Origin: ZC4RG29 sp036273935
Lineage (GTDB): Bacteria > Bacteroidota > Bacteroidia > Cytophagales > Cyclobacteriaceae
Assembly (NCBI GenBank): GCA_036273935.1
Contig: DASUGQ010000372.1
Location: forward strand, 1-23,828
Direction of reading: 5' to 3'
DNA length: 23,828 bases
The notes under the pieces were generated by a model. It made no database searches. It saw only the letters and a list, made by a program, of their open reading frames with translations, and was not told the origin of the DNA. Both the position numbers and the translations under genes were made by a program. Positions 16,754-23,828 of the stretch are shown here, one piece after another (the stretch's first letter is position 1; each line of letters opens with the position of its first letter).

Positions 16754-17227
16754 CTACAGGAGCCCTTCATCAGCAAATGAAAAGTACGCTTCCGTGGTTA
16801 ATATGATGTGGTCGAGCACGGACACTTCAAGAAACCTGCCGGCCTCTTTCATTTTCTTTGTCAGGTCCATGTCGGCTTGGCTGGGATTGAGATTTCCGGA
16901 CGGGTGATTGTGAGCTAATATCACTGCGCATGCATTCGCTTTGATTGCGGCAACGAAGATCAAGCGAGGATCTGCGACCGTGTGAGCCGTTGTTCCGGTG
17001 GACACTTCATACAAGCCGAGTACTTTGTGGGCCCTGTTGAGAAGAAGGACCTTGAATTGTTCGACAAATTCAATCCTGTCTTCATCCCAATATTTTCTCA
17101 GGATATTTTCACAATCCCGGGAACAAGAGATCTTGGGCCGTAAAGACGGCTTTACTTTTGACTTGTAGGTCAGCTGAATCTCTGCTACTTCGAACAATGT
17201 TTCTTGCTTTGTGCTTTCCATAATCAT
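16754..17227 (-). CDS. radC: RadC-like JAB (MPN) domain protein
   Basis: A 157-residue protein carrying the JAB/MPN fold of RadC. The metal-binding pattern is complete: a glutamate early in the domain (probably E56 in VEQFKVLLLN), then AHNHPSGNLNPSQAD with H106, H108 and D119. Full-length RadC proteins (about 225 residues) also have an N-terminal helix-hairpin-helix region; here it is replaced by a short linker, so this is the reduced form often seen on mobile elements. Despite the name, a role in DNA repair is not established for RadC, and peptidase-like activity is only inferred from the fold. A broken second copy lies 6.5 kb away (10477-10567). A long hairpin lies just upstream of the start. 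Confidence 0.9.
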   Translation of the reverse strand: MIMESTKQETLFEVAEIQLTYKSKVKPSLRPKISCSRDCENILRKYWDEDRIEFVEQFKVLLLNRAHKVLGLYEVSTGTTAHTVADPRLIFVAAIKANACAVILAHNHPSGNLNPSQADMDLTKKMKEAGRFLEVSVLDHIILTTEAYFSFADEGLL

Positions 17228-17479
17228 AAGAATTAAATTATGGTGCGCCTCAAATGAAGGGTGGCAGGCTTGTCAAAAGGAAACGGAATAAATTTGAAAA
17301 CAACACAAAGCCGAAGGCACATTGAATTTTATGCCGTAGTCTTTTGACAAGACTCCGTATTTCCACCCGGAAATAGGTTAGCGCCAGAATTTGATTCTGA
17401 TGTCGGGAAGCCAATAGTGAAAATTACCATTTGAAGCCGAAATCAAGCTGGCTTACGCAAGAAGCCAATCAGTTTTTGA
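17228..17479. other. Intergenic with a long imperfect hairpin
   Basis: Gene-free stretch upstream of the radC-like gene. It is taken up largely by the inverted repeat listed at 17259-17368. No open frame of interest was seen. Confidence 0.5.
17259..17368. repeat. Long imperfect inverted repeat
   Basis: The inner arms are 17269-17298 and 17322-17351. They start with a perfect 11-base match (CTTGTCAAAAG / CTTTTGACAAG) and continue with 24 of 30 positions paired, leaving a loop of about 23 bases. Outside these, GGGTGG (17259-17264) and CCACCC (17363-17368) can also pair. The fold would make a hairpin about 110 bases long. It could be a miniature transposable element, a transcription stop or a structured RNA; flanking direct repeats are not evident and no T-run follows. 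Confidence 0.6.
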
Positions 17480-17680
17480 ATCTGGCACTCGCAAGCAATT
17501 GACAAATTGGAGAGCATCTGGAAAAAGTATTCGTCGAGCCCTTTTGAAATCTTCTTTCTTGATCAAAACGTAGACGCTATGTTCCGATCAGAGCGAAGAA
17601 CGAGCAAAACCGTGCCCATCTTTACGATCCTCACCGTCGTCATCGCCTGCCTCGGACTGTTTGGACTCGCAGCTTGTTAG
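17480..17680 (+). pseudogene. FtsX/MacB-type permease, internal fragment
   Basis: This 66-codon open stretch has a translation that runs ESIWKKYSSSPFEIFFLDQN, then MFRSERRTSKTVPIFTILTV, then VIACLGLFGLAAC and a stop. It matches the end of the second periplasmic domain and the start of the final FtsX helices in Bacteroidota permeases, where IACLGLFGLAAF is almost invariant. The rest of the protein is missing on both sides, with stops at 17477-17479 and 17678-17680. The fragment ends just before the part preserved in the other remnant (10711-10842), so the two pieces are complementary. Confidence 0.75.
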
Positions 17681-17789
17681 AAATCAAAAACTACACAGTT
17701 GGTACACATCTTGGGAAGATATTCACCGCCAAACATTCGCTGCTGTCAGTCGTGCCGGACCGATCCAATTCATACAGCGTAGCAGAGCG

Positions 17790-19238
17790 TTATTGTTGTT
17801 TTTTTCGCTTGAAAAACTTGTATTCAAATCCAAATCTGAAGGCAACCTTGTTAAAGTTGAAGTTCTTGCTAACGTCTAAAAAATCATACAGAATTTGTGT
17901 TTGCCCCTGAAGGTTCCTCCCAAGACCGAAGGACTTGAACAGACCAGCATAGGCCATTGGTACCCATTTTGCCGCATCCGGGTTTTGTTGCTTAAGATTT
18001 TTTGCGTGATAGGGTATTTTAGTATTGAGTGCTTCAAATTCCAGATGACCATACCAGCCTTGGAAAATTTTATAGTCGCCAAATGTTCTGTACCCAAACA
18101 CTTTATTCTGTTGGGAAAATTCTAGCGTCTTTACATCAACAGTAACCCTGTACGTTGTACCAAGGCAAGCCCGGAAACGATCTGAAAACCTATAACCAAG
18201 GTAAGGCGAAATATCAACCCCGGTCCATTTTGCATCACTCCTGTCAATTTGAAAGCTGGTTCCAAGAATCAACCGTTCGATAAATGGTTTTTCTTTCTCG
18301 GGGTTTGTTCGACGCCTTGGCAAGTATCGTACATCCGTGACGCTGTAATATTTTCGTTGTAGTTTTTCCATTGATGCGATCTCCGACTCAATCTTATCCT
18401 CGTGGCCGGAAAAATAATCAACAAATTTCTGCTTTGTCTGAGTCTGAATTTCTCCACCTACGCCGGGTGAATTTTTCATTGTAATAGTAAGATCCTTCAC
18501 CGTCTTGGTGAGACCATTGATCGACCCCGACGCATCGGTTACTGATTTTATTTCGTCCAGCTTCATTAGATTTCGTCCGGCAATTTCATCAATGTTCAGA
18601 GATGTCAAGTCACCATCTGGGATTTTAAAGGATTGAATTTCCGCAGGTAATGTCAGTTGTGGCATAGCGAAATTGTCCGCTATCTCGGGAATATCCAGAT
18701 CCGGAAGGGTGATATCAGGAACCCCCAAGGCACCGGGAAGTCTCAATGGATTGGACACCTCTGGGATCTTCAACTCATCAGCGTGGATCTTCGCCTTCAA
18801 CTTATTCTTAATGTCGTCGGTGACCGGCAACTTATCCTCATAACCCGTCAACAGACTATCAAGTCGAGTTTTCTTTTTCAGCAATACATTTTGGATATGC
18901 TGAAAACGCCGTTTGAACTCTTCATTTAAGCTATCCGATTTTCCGTAAATGGCCAATGAGTTCCTGGAGGAAACCCACTTATAAATACTATCAACCCTTG
19001 ATTTGTAGGTGCCCGACGAAATAGAGCTATTATTCAGGCTATCGATGAATGCATTGGCTTTTTCGAAATTGTTATTCAAGTTTTCGTTCACATTCCGCTC
19101 AACGGCCATAAATTTTTGCGCGGTTCTATCAGCAATCGAATCAATACCAACCTCCTGACCCCTGGCTAAATTTTGGCCGAGGAAGACTAAAAAAAGAGTA
19201 TATCGGAATACTCTTACCTCTGGTTTTAGGTAATGCAT
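17790..19238 (-). CDS. Exported protein: coiled coil plus beta-barrel-like domain
   Basis: A 482-residue protein with an N-terminal signal peptide (FRYTLFLVFLGQNLARGQ, ending near residue 28). Residues 30-155 are helical and charged, probably a coiled coil (AVERNVNENLNNNFEKAN, then LNEEFKRRFQHIQNVLL). A proline-patterned stretch at 158-215 repeats short units such as ITLPDLDIPEI and PQLTLPAEI. A second helical part (220-300) leads to a C-terminal domain at about 318-478 with alternating aromatic strands (GTSFQIDRSD, DISPYLGYRFSDRFRACLG, VAFRFGFEYKFFKRKK), which looks like a small outer-membrane barrel. It would thus be an outer-membrane protein with a long periplasmic arm. I cannot name a family. 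It is the last gene of the minus-strand block led by the RHS toxin, but 202 bases separate it from the gene before. Confidence 0.8.
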   Translation of the reverse strand: MHYLKPEVRVFRYTLFLVFLGQNLARGQEVGIDSIADRTAQKFMAVERNVNENLNNNFEKANAFIDSLNNSSISSGTYKSRVDSIYKWVSSRNSLAIYGKSDSLNEEFKRRFQHIQNVLLKKKTRLDSLLTGYEDKLPVTDDIKNKLKAKIHADELKIPEVSNPLRLPGALGVPDITLPDLDIPEIADNFAMPQLTLPAEIQSFKIPDGDLTSLNIDEIAGRNLMKLDEIKSVTDASGSINGLTKTVKDLTITMKNSPGVGGEIQTQTKQKFVDYFSGHEDKIESEIASMEKLQRKYYSVTDVRYLPRRRTNPEKEKPFIERLILGTSFQIDRSDAKWTGVDISPYLGYRFSDRFRACLGTTYRVTVDVKTLEFSQQNKVFGYRTFGDYKIFQGWYGHLEFEALNTKIPYHAKNLKQQNPDAAKWVPMAYAGLFKSFGLGRNLQGQTQILYDFLDVSKNFNFNKVAFRFGFEYKFFKRKKQQ

Positions 19239-19440
19239 GCGAACGCAGTCAACTCTTACTAAGATAAACTTTCTACGGGCAACATATCGCCATCATCGAT
19301 AGTACTAAAGTACCAACCATCCAAGCGTTTTTGAGGAGCCTAGCAACTCATGAGGAACTATTCCCACCACTTAATGATGTTCCTATGAACTGTTGGTCAA
19401 GGACACATTGTCTCATCACAAGAATGACTTTATTGCGTGC

Positions 19441-20202
19441 CTACCACTCGAAGTCCTTTTTCTTAAATTTCTTTTTGATACCGCCCTGCAATGGAATTCC
19501 ATTTTTATAATCAGTAAGCAATTTTTGCAATTTTTCCGAATTGTACTTGGCTGTCTGAGTAATTCCGGTCACGGCGACCGCGCCAAATAAACCTACACCG
19601 GCCCATGCTGTCGGTTCACCTTGCGCGGCCTGGACCATGGCAGTCACGCCAAGAATTCCAAAGATCACAGCTCTTGTCGTACCCCCCTTGCGTTTTCTTT
19701 CGAATAAATTGTTCATTGCCCTAACGGTGTCCTTCTCCTCCGGTTTAGCGATGGATCCGCGCAATTTTTCCAGTTCAGAAATAGTTTCGCCAGAGTTTGC
19801 GACTTGTTGCAAGATCTGCGTTATATGGGGAACGGCATCTTGTGCGCTCACCTGCCGAAACGAGGGCACACCCGCCACTGCTCCCATTGATATAGTGCAG
19901 TGAACAAAGTAAGTCCCACCGGGTGCTGCTTCGATAAAAACGGATCGTCTGCTCTCTGTTTGCGCCCAGAATTCCTGAACACCAGGTCGACAACGATAAA
20001 CGATTGATGAGCCTGAAGTAATCCGACCAATAACACTATCCTCATGATGAAGATTAAAACCTATCGCAGCGCCTTTAATGCTTGCTACTCTGTAAAAATA
20101 AATGGTAGCAAGTGCATCTCCAGACGAATCCTGAGCGCTTAGAGTCTGGACAGTTGCAAAAGTAAAAAGGATGAGAAGTAAAATTAAATTCAAGTACCTC
20201 AT
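19441..20202 (-). CDS. Exported DUF2846-like protein
   Basis: A 253-residue protein with a strong signal peptide (MRYLNLILLLILFTFATVQT, cut near residue 24). Residues 30-115 fit the DUF2846-type beta domain: ATIYFYRVASIKGAAIGFNL, a short acidic turn, then GRITSGSSIVYRCRPGVQEF and APGGTYFVHCTISMG. Such domains are found in lipoproteins and envelope proteins of unknown role. A helical linker (about 125-172) precedes a glycine/alanine-rich hydrophobic hairpin (about 176-218) and a very basic tail (GGIKKKFKKKDFEW). The C-terminal hydrophobic part could insert in a membrane. It lies in the minus-strand block downstream of the T9SS-type protein, 257 bases from it, so it may have its own promoter. 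Confidence 0.82.
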   Translation of the reverse strand: MRYLNLILLLILFTFATVQTLSAQDSSGDALATIYFYRVASIKGAAIGFNLHHEDSVIGRITSGSSIVYRCRPGVQEFWAQTESRRSVFIEAAPGGTYFVHCTISMGAVAGVPSFRQVSAQDAVPHITQILQQVANSGETISELEKLRGSIAKPEEKDTVRAMNNLFERKRKGGTTRAVIFGILGVTAMVQAAQGEPTAWAGVGLFGAVAVTGITQTAKYNSEKLQKLLTDYKNGIPLQGGIKKKFKKKDFEW

Positions 20203-20439
20203 GCGACATGAAAATTTTGGTTATAAAAGAGTATCACAAATAGTCGGGATCAAATATTAAAGTTTTCGGTCTGCCTGCACTTTTGAACCAACCTTTTTTC
20301 AGGTCTAAAAAAATTTTTCACCGCGCCTTCATGTTTAACCCTTTCCATATAAAAATGCCCACGCGAAGCGCACAACCCTGAATTTACCTGGCGATGGTTT
20401 AAAAGTTAACGAACAATAAGCCGATAAGAAACGGATCAC

Positions 20440-20459
20440 ATTAGTACTTTTGTACTAAT
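20440..20459. terminator. Hairpin abutting the end of the T9SS-type gene
   Basis: ATTAGTAC (20440-20447) and GTACTAAT (20452-20459) form a perfect 8-base stem with a four-base loop, directly after the stop codon of the minus-strand gene ending at 20460. No T-run follows, so it could be a terminator, a transcript-stabilising stem, or a palindromic protein site. Confidence 0.35.
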
Positions 20460-22079
20460 TCAACGCGTAATAAAAAGCCAGCCTTTAAAAGTCGTACAAT
20501 CAGATACGGTCAGATTATAATAATATGTACCTGTGGGCAGATCAGCGCCTTTGCGAGGCCAGTCTCCATCATAATCACTATTGACGTAAATCTTTTCACC
20601 CCATCGGTTAAAAATTTGTAAATGCAATGTCTCATTGGTGCCGATGCCCCTTATCTCAAATTTGTCATTTAAGCCATCGCCGTTGAGAGAAAGAAAGTTT
20701 GGAATGAAAATGCTTTCTATGTTATACACGCTTACGGTCTTCATTAATTGTCCACATTGATTTTCTGCTATTAGCCAGTATTGACCTGGTTCGGAAACCT
20801 CTATGAGATCGGCAGTCGATCCGGTTGACCACAAATAAGCTGCGGGATCGCCCAAAGCCCGTATTTCTTGATTGCCTTCGCATAATAATCTGTCTTGACC
20901 GATATCAATATTAGGAAGATGTTGGACCGCAATACTTATCTCATCGTAAGTCCTGCACCCATTTTCTTGCTCCGCCCACACAGAATAAACGCCGGCGCTT
21001 CGAGCTTTGAGAAACCGATCATCTGAGTTGTCCTGCCACGTGTAAGTAACATAACCCGGTCCAGCGTCGAGGTTAAAAACTTCACCTTCACAAATTGTTG
21101 TGTCATCAGGAAGAAGTACGGGAACCACATCGTACACCTCAATCGTTACCGTATCTTTTACCAAAAGATTGCAATTTTTTCCCGTAACCAAATAGGATGT
21201 CGTTACCTCTGGAGCAATGAGAAGTTGTCTGCCCTGTGCAATGATTTGAGACGGTTTGTCCAATGTGCTCCATTCTATGTCATCCAGTGCACCGGTAGCG
21301 TAGAGGTTGGCGGACTGCCCTTTGCAGATCGCAGTTTCGCCCGCTAGCTCAAATGTGTGTGGTGTTAGTTCATAAAGGGCGACATCATCGAGAAAATAAT
21401 AACCCCATGGTTCATAATAATTTTTATAAAATGGCTTTTTCTCGGCAGCGGTATTTGTATTGTCGAAAAAATTTCCAATTGTCAAATATTGGAAAGGTTC
21501 AGTGGCGGTGAACGATCCTATGATGCGCACCCAATTAATGGAGTCCATGATGATTCGCGTGTCAATAATTTGAGGTTGCAGCGGCAGATAGCTGGAAGAA
21601 TATTGCCATACGCTGTCCCTGTGCAAGTACATTCCAATGTTATTACTTGCATAGCCGGTATAGTCCGCTAACGATACATAAAGTTCTGCACAGTATGTTC
21701 GGCCGGCAACCAACGGAGCCGCCAAGCGCGCTTGCAGGTACTCGCGGTATTCATAGGGACCGTAAACGTAGATCCCAGCAAATCGATTGCCTGTACGGGG
21801 ACGTTGAGAGCCGATTCGACCCTGCCCCACTTCTTTGTCAATACCATTATCTGGCATAAAGCCATAGCACGAAATATCCGGAACAGTGGTGCTGAAAATA
21901 TCTGATGTTCCGCTCGTGGGGCAACTCCATTCACAGACGTTGTTTTGATAGTCGAGTGAAACGGTCGTGTAGTAACATTGATCGATGCCGCATTCAAAGC
22001 TTGGGTTTGGTACAAGATTCTGTGCACCCAATGAAACGATGAAAAACTGGAAGAAAGAAAGAACAACAACTCCCTTCAT
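20460..22079 (-). CDS. T9SS-secreted protein with gliding-motility C-terminal domain
   Basis: About 539 residues from the preferred ATG at 22079, which gives a standard signal peptide (MKGVVVLSFFQFFIVSLGAQ); the frame is open to an ATG nine codons earlier (22106). The mature protein begins NLVPNPSFECG, a domain common at the front of Bacteroidota surface proteins, probably a carbohydrate-binding-like sandwich reaching to about residue 240. Two or three Ig/PKD-like repeats follow, each with a cysteine pair and a tryptophan core (TICEGEVFNLDAGPGYVTYT, LLCEGNQEIRALGDPAAYLW). The last 85 residues (IPNFLSLNGDGLNDKFEI, then IFNRWGEKIY, ending TFKGWLFITR) are the type B C-terminal sorting domain of the type IX secretion system. 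It is therefore carried through the outer membrane to the surface or medium. It sits 27 bases or a little more after the putative immunity gene, in the same operon as the RHS toxin. Confidence 0.92.
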   Translation of the reverse strand: MKGVVVLSFFQFFIVSLGAQNLVPNPSFECGIDQCYYTTVSLDYQNNVCEWSCPTSGTSDIFSTTVPDISCYGFMPDNGIDKEVGQGRIGSQRPRTGNRFAGIYVYGPYEYREYLQARLAAPLVAGRTYCAELYVSLADYTGYASNNIGMYLHRDSVWQYSSSYLPLQPQIIDTRIIMDSINWVRIIGSFTATEPFQYLTIGNFFDNTNTAAEKKPFYKNYYEPWGYYFLDDVALYELTPHTFELAGETAICKGQSANLYATGALDDIEWSTLDKPSQIIAQGRQLLIAPEVTTSYLVTGKNCNLLVKDTVTIEVYDVVPVLLPDDTTICEGEVFNLDAGPGYVTYTWQDNSDDRFLKARSAGVYSVWAEQENGCRTYDEISIAVQHLPNIDIGQDRLLCEGNQEIRALGDPAAYLWSTGSTADLIEVSEPGQYWLIAENQCGQLMKTVSVYNIESIFIPNFLSLNGDGLNDKFEIRGIGTNETLHLQIFNRWGEKIYVNSDYDGDWPRKGADLPTGTYYYNLTVSDCTTFKGWLFITR

Positions 22080-22133
22080 ATCCTCTAAGATAATCATAAG
22101 CCGCATTTTCGCGGTTAGCCTACCTTTCTCTTT

Positions 22134-22658
22134 TTAATCGTCAAACTTCAGAAGACTTGCATTTAAAAGTTCTTTTTCCTTCAATTGAAAAATTTCTGTG
22201 GCTGGATTAACAATATTTTTTGAGCTGTCAATCCATCTTATCATTTTATCCTCGTAAAAATAAAACCTATCCTCCTCCACAGCAGATACCTTCGATCCCT
22301 TTTCGTAAATGGGCTTATCATACACTGTGCGCTTAATAAAGATGAAGAAAACCTTTGTCTCTTGGATATAATATTCCGCGGTTACCTTTCCAATCGCACC
22401 ATAATGAGTAATTACCATCTTTTTCATACTATCTCCATCATAATAAACATCGGCTTGCCCTCCTTCTGAAGACTCGCCAAGGATATCTTTAGTAGCCTTT
22501 TGATAAGTATCTAGTCTGGAGTTTATCTCTAAATACTGCTTCCTTATATTTTCTATGACCTTAGTTGTGTCGATCTGTTGGCAAGCAGCAAGACTGCTCG
22601 TGATACCAAAAGAGCTTGTCGGAATAGTAACTAAAAAAAGAAAAATGGCATGTATCAT
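22134..22658 (-). CDS. Exported small protein, candidate immunity to the RHS toxin
   Basis: A 174-residue protein with a hydrophobic N-terminus ending in a possible lipobox LAAC (23-26), so it may be a periplasmic lipoprotein; the segment lacks a basic residue at its start, which is unusual, but an in-frame stop four codons upstream rules out a longer form. The mature part opens with a helix (VIENIRKQYLEINSRLDTYQKA) and continues with beta strands rich in tyrosine and charged residues (ADVYYDGDSMKKMVITHYG, VTAEYYIQETKVFFIFIKR, DRFYFYEDKMIRWIDSSK). I do not recognise a named family. It starts 16 bases after the toxin stop, the standard place of an immunity gene in polymorphic toxin loci, and its exported nature suits a toxin acting on the cell wall. 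The immunity role is inferred from position. Confidence 0.8.
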   Translation of the reverse strand: MIHAIFLFLVTIPTSSFGITSSLAACQQIDTTKVIENIRKQYLEINSRLDTYQKATKDILGESSEGGQADVYYDGDSMKKMVITHYGAIGKVTAEYYIQETKVFFIFIKRTVYDKPIYEKGSKVSAVEEDRFYFYEDKMIRWIDSSKNIVNPATEIFQLKEKELLNASLLKFDD

Positions 22659-22674
22659 TTTAATCGATTAATGA

Positions 22675-23828
22675 TTATCTCGTCCCACCAAGTCTAACAC
22701 CATGAATTTGCATCAATTCTCTGATCGTGTGTCCGAAGGTCATCTGAAAATGGGGCAAGTCTACAAAACGGGTCCAAGTACCTCCCCACTCCAATCCAAA
22801 CCTTTGAGCGATGGCTCCGATTCTGTTCCAGTTTTGCATGGTCGTATTCCAGTTTGCCTGACCATTGACCATTTCTACAACATCAAAAGCTAAGCCATAA
22901 TTATGATAACTTTGGCCACCGCGCGCGTTTGTAACGACTTCCCCAGGAGTTGTTCTACCTTGGGCATACAGAGCATCTTGTTCTTCTATACTTCTAAAAC
23001 CTTGAGTTATTCTTAACTGTATTCCGAGCTCATTCTCAACGCTGTTTATAAATTCGCGCGCTGCAATCCCCAACCTAGGATGCAGCTCTCGGATGCGTCT
23101 ATTTGTCGGCGTGTCCCAGGTAGGAAAATCCAGAGGCCTGTGATATTCTTGTGCTAAACGCGTTGCCATGCTTTCCAAAGTGGGAGCGACTATAGCGGGT
23201 AGATTAATTGTCGGAACGTTTAAATTACCTGGAACCGGCGTTGAGGGAGATGGCAATTTCCCGGCTGACCCTTTAATTGAGTTTAGGTTTAGGTTATTTA
23301 AACCAACCCCAGCAAATCCGCCTCCGATTGCTGCCAAAACCGTCCATCTTGGATCGCCATCAGAAGCAATGGCCCCACCAATGGCTCCTACGCCAAAACC
23401 AATACTAAAGGCAGCAAAATTGCTGAGTCCGCCACTTGGATCAATCGTCAAATTCGGTGCGTTTCCCATACCCAGATAAGGGCTCCAGTATTGTCCAAAT
23501 GGATCCGGGCTCAACCATCTTCCAAACCTCGCATCATACATCCTTAGCTGAAACTCATTCCAATTAGTGATGCTGTCCTCTTCGGCGTATTGTCCCTGGT
23601 AGCCCCAGCGATATGCTTCGTCTGTAATTTCACGGCCATCCATTGCCAATCCAAACGGGTAATAGTCCGCACCCGCCACTATCGCCGAATGCTCATGAGT
23701 AACCAACATCTCGTCAAAGTACACCCAATTCGCGCTGTTGCTGCGATTGTATACAAAGATATAAATAAAGCCTGGTTGTTCGATCGTTATCTGCGGCATG
23801 GTAACTTTTGCCTTCGCCATGTTGCTGG
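22675..23828 (-). CDS. RHS-repeat protein with M15 peptidase toxin tail (partial)
   Basis: The gene runs off the right edge; 381 residues are visible from the internal Met at 23820. Residues 50-130 are the RHS-associated core in its Bacteroidota form (ADYYPFGLAM, YRWGYQGQYAEEDS, QLRMYDARFGRWLSPDPFGQ, NAPNLTIDPSG), which closes the RHS cocoon and marks the switch to a variable toxin. Next come a glycine-rich hydrophobic stretch (131-175) and a proline-rich linker (185-210). Residues 238-375 form an M15-family peptidase of the VanY/L-alanyl-D-glutamate endopeptidase type: RITQGFRSIEEQDALYAQGR, SYHNYGLAFDVV with zinc ligands H306 and D313, and DLPHFQ with D354 and H357. Such enzymes cut peptidoglycan peptides. 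The tail is therefore probably a cell-wall toxin for competition. The N-terminus and delivery signals lie outside the window. Confidence 0.93.
   Translation of the reverse strand, partial: SNMAKAKVTMPQITIEQPGFIYIFVYNRSNSANWVYFDEMLVTHEHSAIVAGADYYPFGLAMDGREITDEAYRWGYQGQYAEEDSITNWNEFQLRMYDARFGRWLSPDPFGQYWSPYLGMGNAPNLTIDPSGGLSNFAAFSIGFGVGAIGGAIASDGDPRWTVLAAIGGGFAGVGLNNLNLNSIKGSAGKLPSPSTPVPGNLNVPTINLPAIVAPTLESMATRLAQEYHRPLDFPTWDTPTNRRIRELHPRLGIAAREFINSVENELGIQLRITQGFRSIEEQDALYAQGRTTPGEVVTNARGGQSYHNYGLAFDVVEMVNGQANWNTTMQNWNRIGAIAQRFGLEWGGTWTRFVDLPHFQMTFGHTIRELMQIHGVRLGGTR

Noticed and set aside
1..23828. CRISPR arrays, tRNA or rRNA genes, intact insertion sequences
   Set aside because: Looked for regular repeat-spacer patterns, tRNA-like cloverleaf signals and transposase motifs; none was seen.

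Overview
The window reads as a chromosomal segment of a Bacteroidota bacterium, most likely from the Cytophagales/Chitinophagales side. The reasons are an ECF sigma factor beside a FecR-type (DUF4974) protein, a long FtsX/MacB-type permease, a secreted protein ending in a gliding-motility/type IX secretion (T9SS) C-terminal domain, an RteC remnant, near-absence of strong Shine-Dalgarno sequences, and a Bacteroidota-style RHS core. No rRNA, tRNA, CRISPR array or intact insertion sequence was seen.

Layout. Positions 1-700 hold a frameshifted 3' remnant of an rteC-type conjugative-element regulator. Then come a secreted amidotransferase-like protein (690-1427, minus), a visibly AT-richer ClC chloride transporter/channel with CBS domains (1850-3739), a NagB-type sugar-phosphate deaminase (4101-4847), and a two-gene periplasmic oxidoreductase unit (GMC flavoprotein plus Tat-exported small subunit, 7422-5121, minus). 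At 8178-10457 lies a plus-strand set of ECF sigma factor, an unusually short membrane FecR-like protein, and a 363-residue protein of unknown function. At 10480-17680 several intact genes (FtsX-type permease, xseA-xseB, an antitoxin-like HTH protein, a RadC/JAB protein) are mixed with broken ones: a frameshifted radC copy, two different fragments of FtsX-type permeases, and an AbiEii-like toxin gene reduced to its two ends.

From 17790 to the right edge every gene is on the minus strand. The upstream member is the 3' end of an RHS-repeat protein whose variable tail is an M15-family peptidoglycan peptidase. It is followed 16 bases later by a small exported, probably lipid-anchored protein that fits the position of an immunity protein, and then by a T9SS-type secreted protein. 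Two more exported proteins follow (DUF2846-like; coiled coil plus beta-barrel-like domain). This looks like a polymorphic toxin locus aimed at the cell wall of competitors, and it is the strongest candidate for a new system here.

Other points of note: the FecR-like protein lacks the central FecR domain; the ClC protein keeps the gating glutamate but lacks the internal proton glutamate; the toxin-antitoxin pair has kept its antitoxin but lost the middle of its toxin; and a large imperfect hairpin of unknown nature lies upstream of radC.
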